Part shown: positions 26,657 to 34,612 of the stretch, piece after piece
Layout: every line of letters starts with the position of its first letter
How positions within the stretch are numbered: position 1 is the first letter of the stretch
Assembly: GCA_948616985.1 (NCBI GenBank)
Contig: CAPGDO010000010.1
Coordinates: 16,711-80,710 of the forward strand
Origin: MGBC163016 sp910588905
GTDB taxonomy: Bacteria > Actinomycetota > Coriobacteriia > Coriobacteriales > Eggerthellaceae
Length of the DNA stretch: 64,000 nucleotides
Direction: 5' to 3'
The notes under the pieces: generated by a model
The model's input: the letters and a program-made list of their open reading frames with translations, nothing else
The model's database searches: none
What the model was told of the DNA's origin: nothing
Program-made: the position numbers and the translations under genes

Positions 26657-26963
26657 TGCAGCTGTCCTTATCAGATGGTTTCTGGCCCTCCGGTCACATT
26701 AGAACACACCGAACATGGTCGAGGCGCCGTCAGATGAAAGCTATCTTCCTTCCCGAACACGTCGAAGGGGCTTCCGGCCCTGTGGCCCTTTGGAGCCCGA
26801 TGGGGCCGGTAGGGGGCAGAACGGCAACTCACTCGACACCATCTCATTGACATCTTATCCTCCCCTTCGCGGCATCATCTTTGCAAAGCACCTGTTCTGC
26901 TATGGTTGCGAAAAGCCGTGAGATTCAACCGTCTTGCGTGATCCGAGGATAGGAGGCAGCAAC

Positions 26964-27425
26964 ATGAAGCTCGCAGAAGCCCTTCAGGAGCGCGCCGATC
27001 TCAACCGGCGCATCGAGCAGATCAGGGGGAGGTTGCTTGAGAACAGCTTCACCCAGAAAGGCACCAAACCGGCTGAATCCCCCGATGGGTTGCTGGGAGA
27101 GCTCGATCAAGCGGTTGCGCGCTTGGAGAGGCTCATCGCTGCGATCAATCATGCGAATTCCACCACAACGATAGAGGGTAGGACGCTTACGGAGATCATC
27201 GCAGAGAAAGACTGCCTTGCTCAAAAGGTCTCGATCCTGCGTGATGTCATCCAATCTGCCAGTGGGGCGATCACGCGCCATACACGATCTGAGATCATGA
27301 TCGTGCGGACGGTCGATGTGCCAGCCCTACAGTATGAGGCTGATGTCCTGGCAAAGCGAATTCGCTTGCTCGATAACGAGCTGCAGGCTACGAATTGGTC
27401 AACAGAAATCGTCGTTGACCCCTAA
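26964..27425 (+). CDS. DIP1984 family protein
   Basis: A 153-residue, largely coiled-coil protein. The ATG at 26964 follows AGGAGG. MKLAEALQERADLNRRIEQI at the start, then ELDQAVARLERLIAAINHAN, TLTEIIAEKDCLAQK and a C-terminal LDNELQATNW helix match the DIP1984 (septicolysin-like) family. No signal peptide or membrane helix is present. The molecular function is unknown. The gene is alone, with its own promoter region in the 300 bp upstream. Confidence 0.82.
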   Translation: MKLAEALQERADLNRRIEQIRGRLLENSFTQKGTKPAESPDGLLGELDQAVARLERLIAAINHANSTTTIEGRTLTEIIAEKDCLAQKVSILRDVIQSASGAITRHTRSEIMIVRTVDVPALQYEADVLAKRIRLLDNELQATNWSTEIVVDP

Positions 27426-27791
27426 CGAGGGTCGCGGAATAGAACGGAGCTGGTAGCCACTTCAGAGCGAACATCAACATCGAAGACTGCGGGTCTTCGG
27501 CGGCAAACGCTATGACACGGCGTGGGTTCGAATCCCGTTTCACATCGCAGGTGCTCATCGTGACATCTGCATTGTCATGGCTCATCGTAACTACCATGAT
27601 GTTGGCTGAAGAGGTGAGGGTGAGGCTTGGGGATCATTGCTCCGTATGCAGCCGGGACATTACGGCTTGCTTAGGATGTCCCGATGGTCTTGCGAGAAGT
27701 GCGAAAGCCGCCCGACGCTATCCCACGTTGCTCTGAGATTCCGTGTCGTGCCTCCCCGGTGGACCTTCGCGATGGGAGGGGCGAGGAGTCC
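27426..27791. other. Gene-free 366-bp stretch
   Basis: No convincing gene. It contains GTGGGTTCGAATCCCGT (about 27522-27538), which looks like a tRNA T-arm, but no matching acceptor, D or anticodon arms can be folded around it. It may be the relic of a tRNA-associated insertion. The first copy of the 26-bp repeat follows immediately. Confidence 0.4.
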
Positions 27792-27817
27792 GTTTGACTA
27801 CCAGCCAGAATGCCACC
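27792..27817 (+). repeat. 26-bp direct repeat, copy 1 of 4
   Basis: Reads GTTTGACTACCAG then CCAGAATGCCACC. It is the most diverged copy, four or five changes from copy 4, and lies just after the 3' end of brnA. Confidence 0.7.
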
Positions 27818-27827
27818 GATGCAAGAC

Positions 27828-28094
27828 TTATGCCGTGACTACGCCCTTGGCGCGGTCTGCTGATTGACGCAATCCCTGGTCGATGAACATCTTGATTACA
27901 GACTGACGGGGAACCGCCAGTCGCTCCGCCTCTTTATCCAAGTCACTTACCATCCAAGCGGGAAAATCCACTACAACACGCTTGGTTGCTTTTGGATCAG
28001 TGACTACAGCGGATTCCAAGTCTAGATAAGGCATGATGTTTTCACCTTCATCAAAGATGCGATCGAACTCTTCGGTGTTAATCTTCTTTCCCAT
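27828..28094 (-). CDS. brnA: BrnA-like ribbon-helix-helix antitoxin
   Basis: An 88-residue protein with a C-terminal ribbon-helix-helix DNA-binding fold: KRVVVDFPAWMVSDLDKEAE followed by RQSVIKMFIDQGL. It overlaps the toxin gene by 17 bp and follows it in transcription, the usual BrnT-BrnA order. It should neutralise BrnT and repress the operon, probably at the 25-bp palindrome at 28359-28383. Confidence 0.85.
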   Translation of the reverse strand: MGKKINTEEFDRIFDEGENIMPYLDLESAVVTDPKATKRVVVDFPAWMVSDLDKEAERLAVPRQSVIKMFIDQGLRQSADRAKGVVTA

Positions 28095-28344
28095 AGAATG
28101 CCTCCTCGTTCTTCCGTGACCGCCTCACTGAGATGATGCGGATTCTCTCGCCTCGATAGGTGATAACGGCTGTCCAGCATCGTTCTTTCAATGTTCCGAT
28201 AACGATGAATCTCTGCTCCCCGAAATCGTGTTCTACCGGGATAGTGATATAGCGTGAATCCCACAGCATCTGCGCTTCTTCGAAGTCGATGCCGTGCTTC
28301 TCCTTGTTCGATTCGCTCTTTTTCGGGTCATACTCGAAATCCAT
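28078..28344 (-). CDS. brnT: BrnT family toxin
   Basis: An 88-residue BrnT-family ribonuclease toxin (RelE-like fold). The signature N-terminus MDFEYDPKKSESNKEKHGI with FEEAQMLWD, then RFIVIGTL, and RIRIISVRRSRKNEEAFY near the end, with the conserved basic ISxRxARxxE-like block, are all present. The start at 28344 has TAGGAG upstream. It forms a type II toxin-antitoxin pair with the downstream ribbon-helix-helix gene. Confidence 0.88.
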   Translation of the reverse strand: MDFEYDPKKSESNKEKHGIDFEEAQMLWDSRYITIPVEHDFGEQRFIVIGTLKERCWTAVITYRGERIRIISVRRSRKNEEAFYGKED

Positions 28345-28358
28345 ACCACTCCTATCAA

Positions 28359-28383
28359 ATATGATATAAAAATTATATCATAT
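28359..28383. promoter_or_regulatory. 25-bp palindrome, putative BrnA operator
   Basis: ATATGATATAA, three A's, then TTATATCATAT: perfect 11-bp arms. It ends 15 bp upstream of the brnT start in an AT-rich promoter region. BrnTA-type pairs autoregulate at such sites. Confidence 0.7.
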
Positions 28384-28410
28384 GTATATAGTATTAGTAA
28401 TTGATCTAAT

Positions 28411-28433
28411 TGCCAGTCAGAATGCCACTGCTC
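28411..28433 (+). repeat. Direct repeat, copy 2 of 4 (core)
   Basis: TGCCAGTCAGAATGCCACTG is identical to the core of copy 4. The GTTTGA half upstream has decayed. It lies just upstream of the brnT promoter. Confidence 0.75.
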
Positions 28434-28491
28434 CGAAACATGACCCTCTTCGGGTATCTGCGAACGGATGGATAAACGCTCGTTCTTCCAC

Positions 28492-28839
28492 CTAGATAGT
28501 TCGACGGCTTGAGCGCAATGAGGCACCTTTCGCCATGATCTTATCGGCTATCCACTCGTCCTTGCAGGCAAGCGTCCACCATCTTCCCTCAATGAGGATG
28601 TCTACCAGCCACTCTTTCTTCAGGCATCCCGACAAGTCCACCTTGTTCGTGTACTGCCAATGTTTCTTCATGATAGGGTCATCTATGACGAACGAATCCA
28701 TCCTGAACCATGTACCCTCTTTGGGCGCTTTCACCTCAATGGCATCGTGGAGAAGGCGTACAGTACAAGGGAGGTCTTTCCCAGGATCCCTCCGTCGCAT
28801 TGTGAAGCTAGGTGTGAGAAGCCAATTGATCAATCTCAT
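28492..28839 (-). CDS. Hypothetical protein
   Basis: A 115-residue protein starting at the ATG ending at 28839 (AGGAAG upstream), MRLINWLLTPSFTMRRRDPG. It is basic, with two Trp-rich stretches (KHWQYTNKVDLSGCLKKEW and GRWWTLACKDEWIADK). No family is recognised. It lies alone between copies 2 and 3 of the direct repeat, as if in its own cassette. Confidence 0.5.
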   Translation of the reverse strand: MRLINWLLTPSFTMRRRDPGKDLPCTVRLLHDAIEVKAPKEGTWFRMDSFVIDDPIMKKHWQYTNKVDLSGCLKKEWLVDILIEGRWWTLACKDEWIADKIMAKGASLRSSRRTI

Positions 28840-28854
28840 GTAGCCCACTTCCTA

Positions 28855-28880
28855 GTTTGAATGTCAGTCAGAATGCCACT
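28855..28880 (+). repeat. 26-bp direct repeat, copy 3 of 4
   Basis: GTTTGAATGTCAG followed by TCAGAATGCCACT; two changes from copy 4 over 26 bp. It overlaps the ribosome-binding region of the gene starting at 28839. Confidence 0.75.
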
Positions 28881-28943
28881 TTTTCAAAACGAACGAAGGC
28901 GACTATGCCATCTGGCCGCGAGCATTCCAACCGAGATGCCCGA

Positions 28944-29288
28944 TCAAGGCGCGTAGTCCTCTCTGCGCTTCTTGAAATCCTTCAACATCTTCTTGACATC
29001 ACGCTCGGTTATGCCCCAGCCTTCGCCATATTGATAGCGCCGCACGGTACCGTCCGCCATCGTAAGGACCAGATACGAGAAGCGCTCTATCACCGGATAC
29101 TCCTTGGTGGATGCCAGCATCTCTAGGACCCCTCCGACGAAACCGCCCGCCAAGAAATCCAGTGTGGACCGCATGGGCGCTGGTTCGTATTCGACTCCGA
29201 CTTGTACGTCTTCGGCATACGTTCCGATATAGGCGATAGATGACTTGGGTATCCGCTCACCATAGAGGTAGATGTAGCTGTCTGTCAT
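28944..29288 (-). CDS. Hypothetical protein
   Basis: A 114-residue protein, MTDSYIYLYGERIPKSSIAY at the start, with a short hydrophobic Gly-rich centre (FLAGGFVGGVLEML) and a basic C-terminal helix (KKMLKDFKKRREDY). No family is recognised. Its ATG follows the stop of the preceding 35-residue ORF without a gap (TAG|ATG), so it is the third member of a tight three-gene unit from 29665. Confidence 0.55.
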   Translation of the reverse strand: MTDSYIYLYGERIPKSSIAYIGTYAEDVQVGVEYEPAPMRSTLDFLAGGFVGGVLEMLASTKEYPVIERFSYLVLTMADGTVRRYQYGEGWGITERDVKKMLKDFKKRREDYAP

Positions 29289-29396
29289 CTAAGCAGCCCT
29301 CAATCGGCCACCTGCGATCATGACGTAAAGCATCCTCAAGACCTGGCGCGTCTCAGTCTGCTCCTCAGTCGAGACACGAACGTATTCGTGCCTCAT
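29289..29396 (-). CDS. Tiny ORF with serine-resolvase-like N-terminus (35 aa)
   Basis: A 35-residue ORF beginning MRHEYVRVSTEEQTETRQ, which looks like the Y-x-R-V-S-T-x-x-Q start of serine recombinases, where the Ser is catalytic. It then stops after 15 unrelated residues. It starts inside the stop of the zinc-ribbon gene (ATGA) and ends flush against the next ATG, so it may be truly translated. Either it is a decayed resolvase fragment kept for coupling, or the similarity is chance. Confidence 0.4.
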   Translation of the reverse strand: MRHEYVRVSTEEQTETRQVLRMLYVMIAGGRLRAA

Positions 29397-29665
29397 GATG
29401 TTGCCCCCTTCAAATCTTCAAAGCTGATGATGTTCGCCTTGTGCTTGACGGGATTTCGCCAAGGCGTCTTACCATCCCATTCGACCTCGGCAGACTTTGG
29501 AGCAGAGATCGACTGGAAGTATCCACATTCGCACGTCTCGTAAGCGCCATTAGGACTGAGGCTATGCTTCAGCTTCAGCGATCTGTGCGTGCACTTCGGA
29601 CAGATGCGCTTCTGTTTGGAGAGCGATTCGAAATAGGGTGAGAAATCTGACTTCTGAGATTCCAT
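29393..29665 (-). CDS. Small zinc-ribbon protein
   Basis: A 90-residue protein starting at the ATG ending at 29665 (MESQKSDFSPYFESLSKQKR). One zinc ribbon is visible (CPKC near residue 23 and CECG near residue 46). The rest is polar. It is the first gene of a coupled trio (29665 to 28944) between copies 3 and 4 of the direct repeat. The function is unknown. Confidence 0.55.
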   Translation of the reverse strand: MESQKSDFSPYFESLSKQKRICPKCTHRSLKLKHSLSPNGAYETCECGYFQSISAPKSAEVEWDGKTPWRNPVKHKANIISFEDLKGATS

Positions 29666-29700
29666 GCCGGTCCTCTCTGGAGCGGTTCTCACTATGGTAG

Positions 29701-29726
29701 GTTTGACTGCCAGTCAGAATGCCACT
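29701..29726 (+). repeat. 26-bp direct repeat, copy 4 of 4
   Basis: GTTTGACTGCCAG then TCAGAATGCCACT. It is the closest copy to the consensus and lies upstream of the 29665 gene. Confidence 0.75.
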
Positions 29727-29761
29727 GCTCAAGTACTACCTAATTTATAAACCACTGCATC

Positions 29762-30106
29762 TCATCGCACATCGTTCACGCATATACTGACGCGGACCTG
29801 CTTCCAAGGGGCAGCTTCGCTATCCACCTGCAAGACACGGACCGAAAAGGCATCGGCATGACCAAAATGCAACATGGTTGCGAATAGTGCATTCTGATCA
29901 GCGGGGACATAGCCGAGTTTCGTTGCCCCCAAGTACAGGGCCACGGCTTGAGGATCATAGGGGTTATCAGGCTCGACTACGAGTTCCAGTACGATGCCCG
30001 GTTTCAGCTGATCGAGTACAAGCGCGCCATCCCAGTGTTGGAAACCATGGATGTGGAAGCTAGTCAGTACCTTGGATGGCTCATATCCCTTTTCTGCCCT
30101 CTGCAT
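29762..30106 (-). CDS. HIRAN domain protein
   Basis: A 114-residue single-domain protein; the ATG ending at 30106 follows an AGGAGGAAGG stretch. The HIRAN fold is seen in SFHIHGFQHWDGALVLDQLK, LELVVEPDNPYDPQAVALY and KLGYVPADQN, the conserved (E)P-x-N-x-(Y)D-x-x-A-V and GYxP blocks. HIRAN domains recognise DNA ends or damaged DNA and are often fused to helicases; standalone forms like this are common in bacteria but poorly understood. Confidence 0.8.
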   Translation of the reverse strand: MQRAEKGYEPSKVLTSFHIHGFQHWDGALVLDQLKPGIVLELVVEPDNPYDPQAVALYLGATKLGYVPADQNALFATMLHFGHADAFSVRVLQVDSEAAPWKQVRVSICVNDVR

Positions 30107-30339
30107 GATCGGACCTTCCTCCTTACCCATTCACCACACCTGCACTATACCTTCAGACAAGACAGAGCGTGTCCGTTCTATGGGACAGAACCAATGAACT
30201 CGAAGGAACGATGGAATCCATTGCAATGCGGTCTCTACAGATACTGAGCAAAATGAGGTCCCTATCCCATTTCGCGGACACCCATTCCTGCATACAGGAT
30301 ATAGACTGACCGCAAAACACGAGAGATTGCCAGGTGGAG

Positions 30340-30696
30340 ATGAATGATGCAAACCTGAACTATATAGCCTTTAGCGCTGTGAATACTTCATCTGCGTTCG
30401 ATGCCGTTCTTGTAGATGTGCTTCGGCCTTGGGATTGCGAAGCGCAAGACTGGGCGGATGCATCATCGTTCCTCTTTCGCTTCGAATGCGAGGATCTCTT
30501 GATCTGGAAGGAAGACGACGCGATTCGATGCGAAAGAGGCATCTTGAATGCCCATAAGAGTGCAAGCCGCCTTCTGAGAGAGATCGCAAGCGTGAGCAAG
30601 AACGACCCCTGTCTTTGCTGGAGGCACGATCTGTCCTTTGCTCGCTATATCGGGCAGAGCAATTCAATGACAGAACTGATCGAAAGCATTCGATGA
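30340..30696 (+). CDS. Hypothetical protein
   Basis: A protein of about 118 residues (MNDANLNYIAFSAVNTSSAF). A GTG six bases earlier is an alternative start; an AGGTGGAG lies directly at the start and does not decide between them. It is acidic and soluble, with Trp/Cys-rich stretches (LLIWKEDDAIRCERG, CLCWRHDLSFARY). No family is recognised. Confidence 0.5.
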   Translation: MNDANLNYIAFSAVNTSSAFDAVLVDVLRPWDCEAQDWADASSFLFRFECEDLLIWKEDDAIRCERGILNAHKSASRLLREIASVSKNDPCLCWRHDLSFARYIGQSNSMTELIESIR

Positions 30697-30827
30697 ACGC
30701 CGATTGCTCACATATAGCATTAAAATGACCTTGCGGATCTTCGTCCAGTGCCTTTCCTTGCATGCGACAACGACGTCGCAAGTGCCTCGCCCGTACCGAA
30801 TGCTCAGTCAGCCGACACGGATCGAAC

Positions 30828-31805
30828 TCAACCGATCAAGCCTCGTAGGTACTCGCAGTACTCCTCTTTCAGGCGCTTCGGAGCGTCAATGCGCACCGCA
30901 TTCGCCATGCCAGCTACCCACCCGAAGAACTGTGGGCTCTTGCGCACCTTCACCACCGCTTTCGCCGTTCCGTCTTTTTGCGAGATGATCTCAGCGGCAT
31001 CCCCAAAACGATCCAGGATGATCTCCGCCTTATCCCCATCAACACGCAGCGTCACGGTTACCCGCTCTCCATCAAAGCGTCCGAAATACTCATGCTCATT
31101 TCCCTCATAGGCATAGTGGCTGATCTCATGCCTACGCGCAGCCTTGTCCTCAGACACCGCCAGATGCTGCATACGGTCGATCCTGAACTCCCTGAATCCA
31201 TCGAATTCATCATCCCATGCTGTCAGATAGTAGAATCCGCCGTCATAGGTCACTGCAACAGGTGTCACCGTATAAGGCAACCCATCACGGCTTACGTGCA
31301 GCCGACCATCCGCCCCGATATGGCAATATCTGAATTCCACCTTGCGCTTCTCGTGCATGACGCGGTGGATGAGATCTATCGTCTCGAATACGCCCTCCGC
31401 CTTCGATTTGATGCGCCCAGCTACATGTATGCGCCGATCGAGGAGGGCCCTCTGATGATCCGAAGCCATGAGCTTCAGGTTCGTCGTCAAGGAACGAGCC
31501 TGGCGCTTGGTGAGCGCTTTGCACGATTCGACCACATCTATCAAGAGCATCAGTTCGCTCAGGCTGAAATCGCGCCGCTCGATAGCGTATTCCACTGGAT
31601 TCCTTTGATATGTCCTGATATCCACACCGAATTCGCGCAGTATCTCTATATCGCGATAGATTCCCTTGCGCTCCGCTGATATGCCCACCTCCTCTAACCG
31701 CTCGATGAGCTGCTTCATGGAGAGTCCGTGATCGGCGTCCGTCTCCTCCTCCAAGATGCGGCGAATGAAGAGGATCTTCAGTTTGGCTTTGCTGTTATAG
31801 GACAT
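30828..31805 (-). CDS. WYL-domain transcriptional regulator
   Basis: A 325-residue regulator. An N-terminal winged helix (about residues 5-60: SKAKLKILFIRRILEEETD, LSMKQLIERLEE, ISAERKGIYRDIEIL) is followed by a WYL domain around residues 140-230 (VMHEKRKVEFRYCHI, TPVAVTYDGGFYYLTAWDDE, FREFRIDRMQHLAV) and a C-terminal WCX extension. WYL domains sense nucleic acids or small ligands, and such regulators often control defence or DNA-damage genes. Here it is alone; no target is evident. Confidence 0.88.
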   Translation of the reverse strand: MSYNSKAKLKILFIRRILEEETDADHGLSMKQLIERLEEVGISAERKGIYRDIEILREFGVDIRTYQRNPVEYAIERRDFSLSELMLLIDVVESCKALTKRQARSLTTNLKLMASDHQRALLDRRIHVAGRIKSKAEGVFETIDLIHRVMHEKRKVEFRYCHIGADGRLHVSRDGLPYTVTPVAVTYDGGFYYLTAWDDEFDGFREFRIDRMQHLAVSEDKAARRHEISHYAYEGNEHEYFGRFDGERVTVTLRVDGDKAEIILDRFGDAAEIISQKDGTAKAVVKVRKSPQFFGWVAGMANAVRIDAPKRLKEEYCEYLRGLIG

Positions 31806-32010
31806 ATCCGCGACTCCTCTCGCGACCCTCGGAGCACATAAGATCCTGCTGATTCATTCTACTCTAAGGATGCGTGCGAACAATATCTGCATATCCGCTC
31901 TATGGGACACCCTTTTCATAGGAAGGGCAGCGCCGTAGAGGCTTTTGCGGTATGGTCTTCTTTGGAGAAATGAACGCGATGCTGAGTGGTTTTCGGGAAA
32001 GGACTTGGCT

Positions 32011-32709
32011 ATGAGAGAATTCACAACGCTTCGTTGCGTGAACGGGACCGACCGCAAGGCTCGCGTGCTCGACGTCGCCGAAGTGGTGGCGCTCGAGCAG
32101 CGCATTGCCAGCGAGAGCACTTCCCTTCTGGAGATGATGACGCGGGCTGGAGCCGCGCTTGCACAAGCGATCGAGGAAGCAGCGCCTAACGGACGCGTGG
32201 TCGTGCTGGCCGGATCAGGGAACAACGGCGGCGATGGCTGGGTTGCTGCGGCAAAGCTTGTAGAAGCCGGGCGTGATGTGATCCTCGCAACCAAGACCGC
32301 ACCCGCAGAACTGAACACCGAACCAGCTCGAACTGCTGCAATGGATGCGCTCGCACGCGGAGGGTTCGAGGTGTTGACGGCACCAAACAGGCAGCAGCTC
32401 GCCAAAGCACTGAAAAGCGCTTCCGTGATCGTGGACGCCATCCTGGGCACCGGCTTCGCCCACGACCAGGTACGCGAACCATACAGCTGGTGGATTCAAC
32501 TGGCGAATGCTGCAAGAAGCGAGCGCGGTGCGACCATCATTGCTGCCGACGGTCCCAGCGGCCTTAACGCCCAAACTGGCGTGTCGGTCAGCGAATGCAT
32601 CGAGGCCGACGTAACCGTCACCATGCTCGCACCTAAGGTCGGGCTGCTTGAACCGGCCGCGCAGTCCTACGTTGGCTCGCTCATGCTTGCGCCGCTGGTT
32701 GGAGAATAG
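32011..32709 (+). CDS. nnrE: NAD(P)H-hydrate epimerase (YjeF N-terminal domain)
   Basis: A 232-residue protein starting at ATG 32011 behind GGAAAGGA. The Rossmann-like YjeF_N fold shows VLDVAEVVALEQRI, the substrate-binding VVLAGSGNNGGDGWVAA loop (conserved NNGGDG), IVDAILGTGF and IAADGPSGLNAQTG. The enzyme epimerises R/S NAD(P)H hydrates for repair. In many bacteria it is fused to the ADP-dependent dehydratase NnrD; here the dehydratase is absent from the gene and its neighbourhood. Confidence 0.85.
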   Translation: MREFTTLRCVNGTDRKARVLDVAEVVALEQRIASESTSLLEMMTRAGAALAQAIEEAAPNGRVVVLAGSGNNGGDGWVAAAKLVEAGRDVILATKTAPAELNTEPARTAAMDALARGGFEVLTAPNRQQLAKALKSASVIVDAILGTGFAHDQVREPYSWWIQLANAARSERGATIIAADGPSGLNAQTGVSVSECIEADVTVTMLAPKVGLLEPAAQSYVGSLMLAPLVGE

Positions 32710-32720
32710 TCCGTATCGTG

Positions 32721-33260
32721 CTAGGCCTTGCTACCCTGCAGTTCCACAGTATATAAAGGCTTGTACTGCGCGCCGTCACGGCAGAGCGTCGACTTGAACA
32801 ACGTGATACGAGTGGCATCGCAAGGAAGCGGGAACGCGAGCTCTGGCAAAGGTGTCTTAGGAAGCTTAGCCCGGCGCGCCAGCGTGATATGCGGAAGGAA
32901 GGGCTTGTCGTCGAACTCGATGCCGCGTGACCTCAGCGCCTCACGCAGGCGGGCGGCAAGATCGGTCAGTTCCGGGCCGGACGCCAGCCTAAGCCAGAGC
33001 GTTGCGTCTGACGCGCGCCCGAACTTACCAAGCCCATCAGGGCGCATGAGCACCGCAGCAGCACGGGCACAAGCTTCGTCCATGACATCCATAACCTCGC
33101 GAGTTTGCGTCTCGTCGATATCGCCCAAGAATGCCAGCGTTACGTGGTAGTTCTGCCGCGGAACGAAGCGCCCCTCCACCGCAGCGCTCAATATGCGCGC
33201 CATGGCGACGACATCCTCGACAAAGTTATCCGGTGGCTCCAGCGCAATGAAAGCCCTCAT
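32721..33260 (-). CDS. thpR: RNA 2',3'-cyclic phosphodiesterase ThpR
   Basis: A 179-residue 2H phosphoesterase. Both catalytic HxTL motifs are present: HVTLAFLG at about residues 39-46 and HITLARR at about 125-131. The MRAFIALEPP start and the LFKSTLCRDGAQYKPL ending are typical of ThpR/LigT. These enzymes hydrolyse 2',3'-cyclic phosphate ends. It overlaps the upstream ArsC-like gene by 4 bp (ATGA), so the two are translationally coupled. Confidence 0.92.
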   Translation of the reverse strand: MRAFIALEPPDNFVEDVVAMARILSAAVEGRFVPRQNYHVTLAFLGDIDETQTREVMDVMDEACARAAAVLMRPDGLGKFGRASDATLWLRLASGPELTDLAARLREALRSRGIEFDDKPFLPHITLARRAKLPKTPLPELAFPLPCDATRITLFKSTLCRDGAQYKPLYTVELQGSKA

Positions 33261-33670
33261 CGGCTAGGCACCTCGTCTGCGATATGCACACCATGCGCTT
33301 CGCCACTTTTTGCGAGAGCATCAGTCCAATCCGCCTCGCGAAAGCCGGGCGTTGCAGGCACGCCATCAACAATCAGCAGCGGCCGCTTCACCAGCATGCC
33401 ATCGCTCGCGAGCAGCGTGTATGCCTCTTCGTCAGTCATACCCGCATCCAGCTTCTGCTTCACTCCCAGTTCGCGATAGAGCATTCCCGAGGTGTTGAAG
33501 AACCGCCGGATAGGAAGGCCCGATCTCTCCCGCCACGTCCTCAACTCGTCAGCGGTCGGGTTCTGCGCAACGATGTCGCGCGACCCGAACGCAACTCCAT
33601 TACCTTCGAGCCACTTCTTCGCCTTCTTGCAAGTCGAACATTTCGGGTACTCGATGAAAAGCACCGACAT
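33257..33670 (-). CDS. ArsC/Spx-family thioredoxin-fold protein
   Basis: A 137-residue protein, start at the ATG ending at 33670 (GGAGGAG upstream). IEYPKCSTCKKAKKWLEGN at the N-terminus carries the CxxC motif of the ArsC/Spx/MgsR group, followed by RRFFNTSG and LVKRPLLIVDGVP, the conserved cis-Pro region. It may be an arsenate reductase-like enzyme or a redox protein; MgsR-like proteins fit better than true ArsC because the arsenate Arg triad is not evident. It is coupled to thpR. Confidence 0.82.
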   Translation of the reverse strand: MSVLFIEYPKCSTCKKAKKWLEGNGVAFGSRDIVAQNPTADELRTWRERSGLPIRRFFNTSGMLYRELGVKQKLDAGMTDEEAYTLLASDGMLVKRPLLIVDGVPATPGFREADWTDALAKSGEAHGVHIADEVPSR

Positions 33671-33727
33671 GGCATACTCCTCCAGCTCGAGCCAACTGAG
33701 TCTGACACAGTCTGACACAGCACAGTC

Positions 33728-33753
33728 TGACACAGGACGCGGATAATGTCAGA
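33728..33753 (+). repeat. Left inverted repeat flanking the RAYT gene
   Basis: TGACACAGGACGCGG then ATAATGTCAGA. Its reverse complement recurs at 34587-34612 with only two mismatches in 26. It is preceded by tandem CAGTCTGACACAG units (33697-33727). Confidence 0.8.
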
Positions 33754-33811
33754 TATCATACACACGAAACACTACTCTTCAAAGCCACTCTGAGACGCAA
33801 GAAGTGATGCT

Positions 33812-34591
33812 ATGACATGGAAAGCGCGACAAGCCTCAGAAACCGACATCTATCACGTGATAGCGAGAGGGGCTGGCAGACGCATACTGTTCGAAGATGA
33901 CATAGACCGCACTTTCTTTCTAGAAAGACTTCAGAATTGCAGAGAACAACATGATGCGACACTGTTTGCCTGGTGTCTGATGGATAACCATATTCACTTG
34001 CTGATCAAGGCAAAACTGGATGTTCTTGCTCGTCTTATGCAATCTCTATGTACCTCTTACGCCCGCTTTTTCAATGGCCGACATGGCCATGTAGGTCCTG
34101 TTTTCCAGGGGCGATTCAAAAGCATCCCCGTGGAAAACGACGCGCAGTTCATGGAGACTGTGCGCTACATCCACCTGAACCCCCTATCAGCTGGGATCTC
34201 ACGTGTGGATGACTATGAATGGAGCAGCTTCAGGAGCTACCTGAGCGAACCGACAGACCCTGACCTACAGATGACACTGAACACCTTCGGTGGGGAACGA
34301 CCTTTTATGGAGTCCCATCATGAAAATAGTGCCGACCAGGCACTGCTCGAGTTTGCAACCTACAACGGCGGACTCGCGATCAAGCGGCATATATTATCGG
34401 ATAGCGAAGCACAGACCGTTGCTTGTCGCTTTTACGGAAAGAATTACGCAGACTCCATCGCAACAGCATCAAAAGAAGATAGGGATAAAGCAATAAGGAA
34501 ACTGAGAGCAGCTGGCTTATCGGTAAGGCAGCTAGAAAGGCTCACAGGGATAGGCCGAGGAATAATCCAAGGATGCCGTCCAGAAATCTGA
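33812..34591 (+). CDS. REP-associated tyrosine transposase (RAYT, Y1_Tnp)
   Basis: A 259-residue HUH transposase. The N-terminal IYHVIARGAGRRILFEDD, the HUH motif NHIHLLIKAK (about residues 68-77), GPVFQGRFKSIPVEND, and TVRYIHLNPLSAG with YEWSSFRSYL, carrying the catalytic Tyr region, are diagnostic of RAYT/TnpA_REP. The C-terminal helix LSVRQLERLTGIGRGII resembles a DnaA_C-like DNA-binding end. The gene is bounded by 26-bp inverted repeats, the right one overlapping its stop codon. It sits 75 bp from the old end of the CRISPR array. Confidence 0.92.
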   Translation: MTWKARQASETDIYHVIARGAGRRILFEDDIDRTFFLERLQNCREQHDATLFAWCLMDNHIHLLIKAKLDVLARLMQSLCTSYARFFNGRHGHVGPVFQGRFKSIPVENDAQFMETVRYIHLNPLSAGISRVDDYEWSSFRSYLSEPTDPDLQMTLNTFGGERPFMESHHENSADQALLEFATYNGGLAIKRHILSDSEAQTVACRFYGKNYADSIATASKEDRDKAIRKLRAAGLSVRQLERLTGIGRGIIQGCRPEI

Positions 34592-34612
34592 CGTTATCCG
34601 CGTCTTGTGTCA
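34587..34612 (-). repeat. Right inverted repeat flanking the RAYT gene
   Basis: TCTGACGTTATCC then GCGTCTTGTGTCA, the inverse of 33728-33753 (24 of 26). It contains the transposase stop codon and is followed by a second TTGTGTCACC unit, mirroring the tandem units on the left. Confidence 0.8.

Noticed and set aside
27515..27545. tRNA-like T-arm (GGGTTCGAATCCC)
   Set aside because: Only the T-arm-like motif is present. I could not fold an acceptor stem, D-arm or anticodon arm around it, and the arm's outer pairs are weak. At best a relic.
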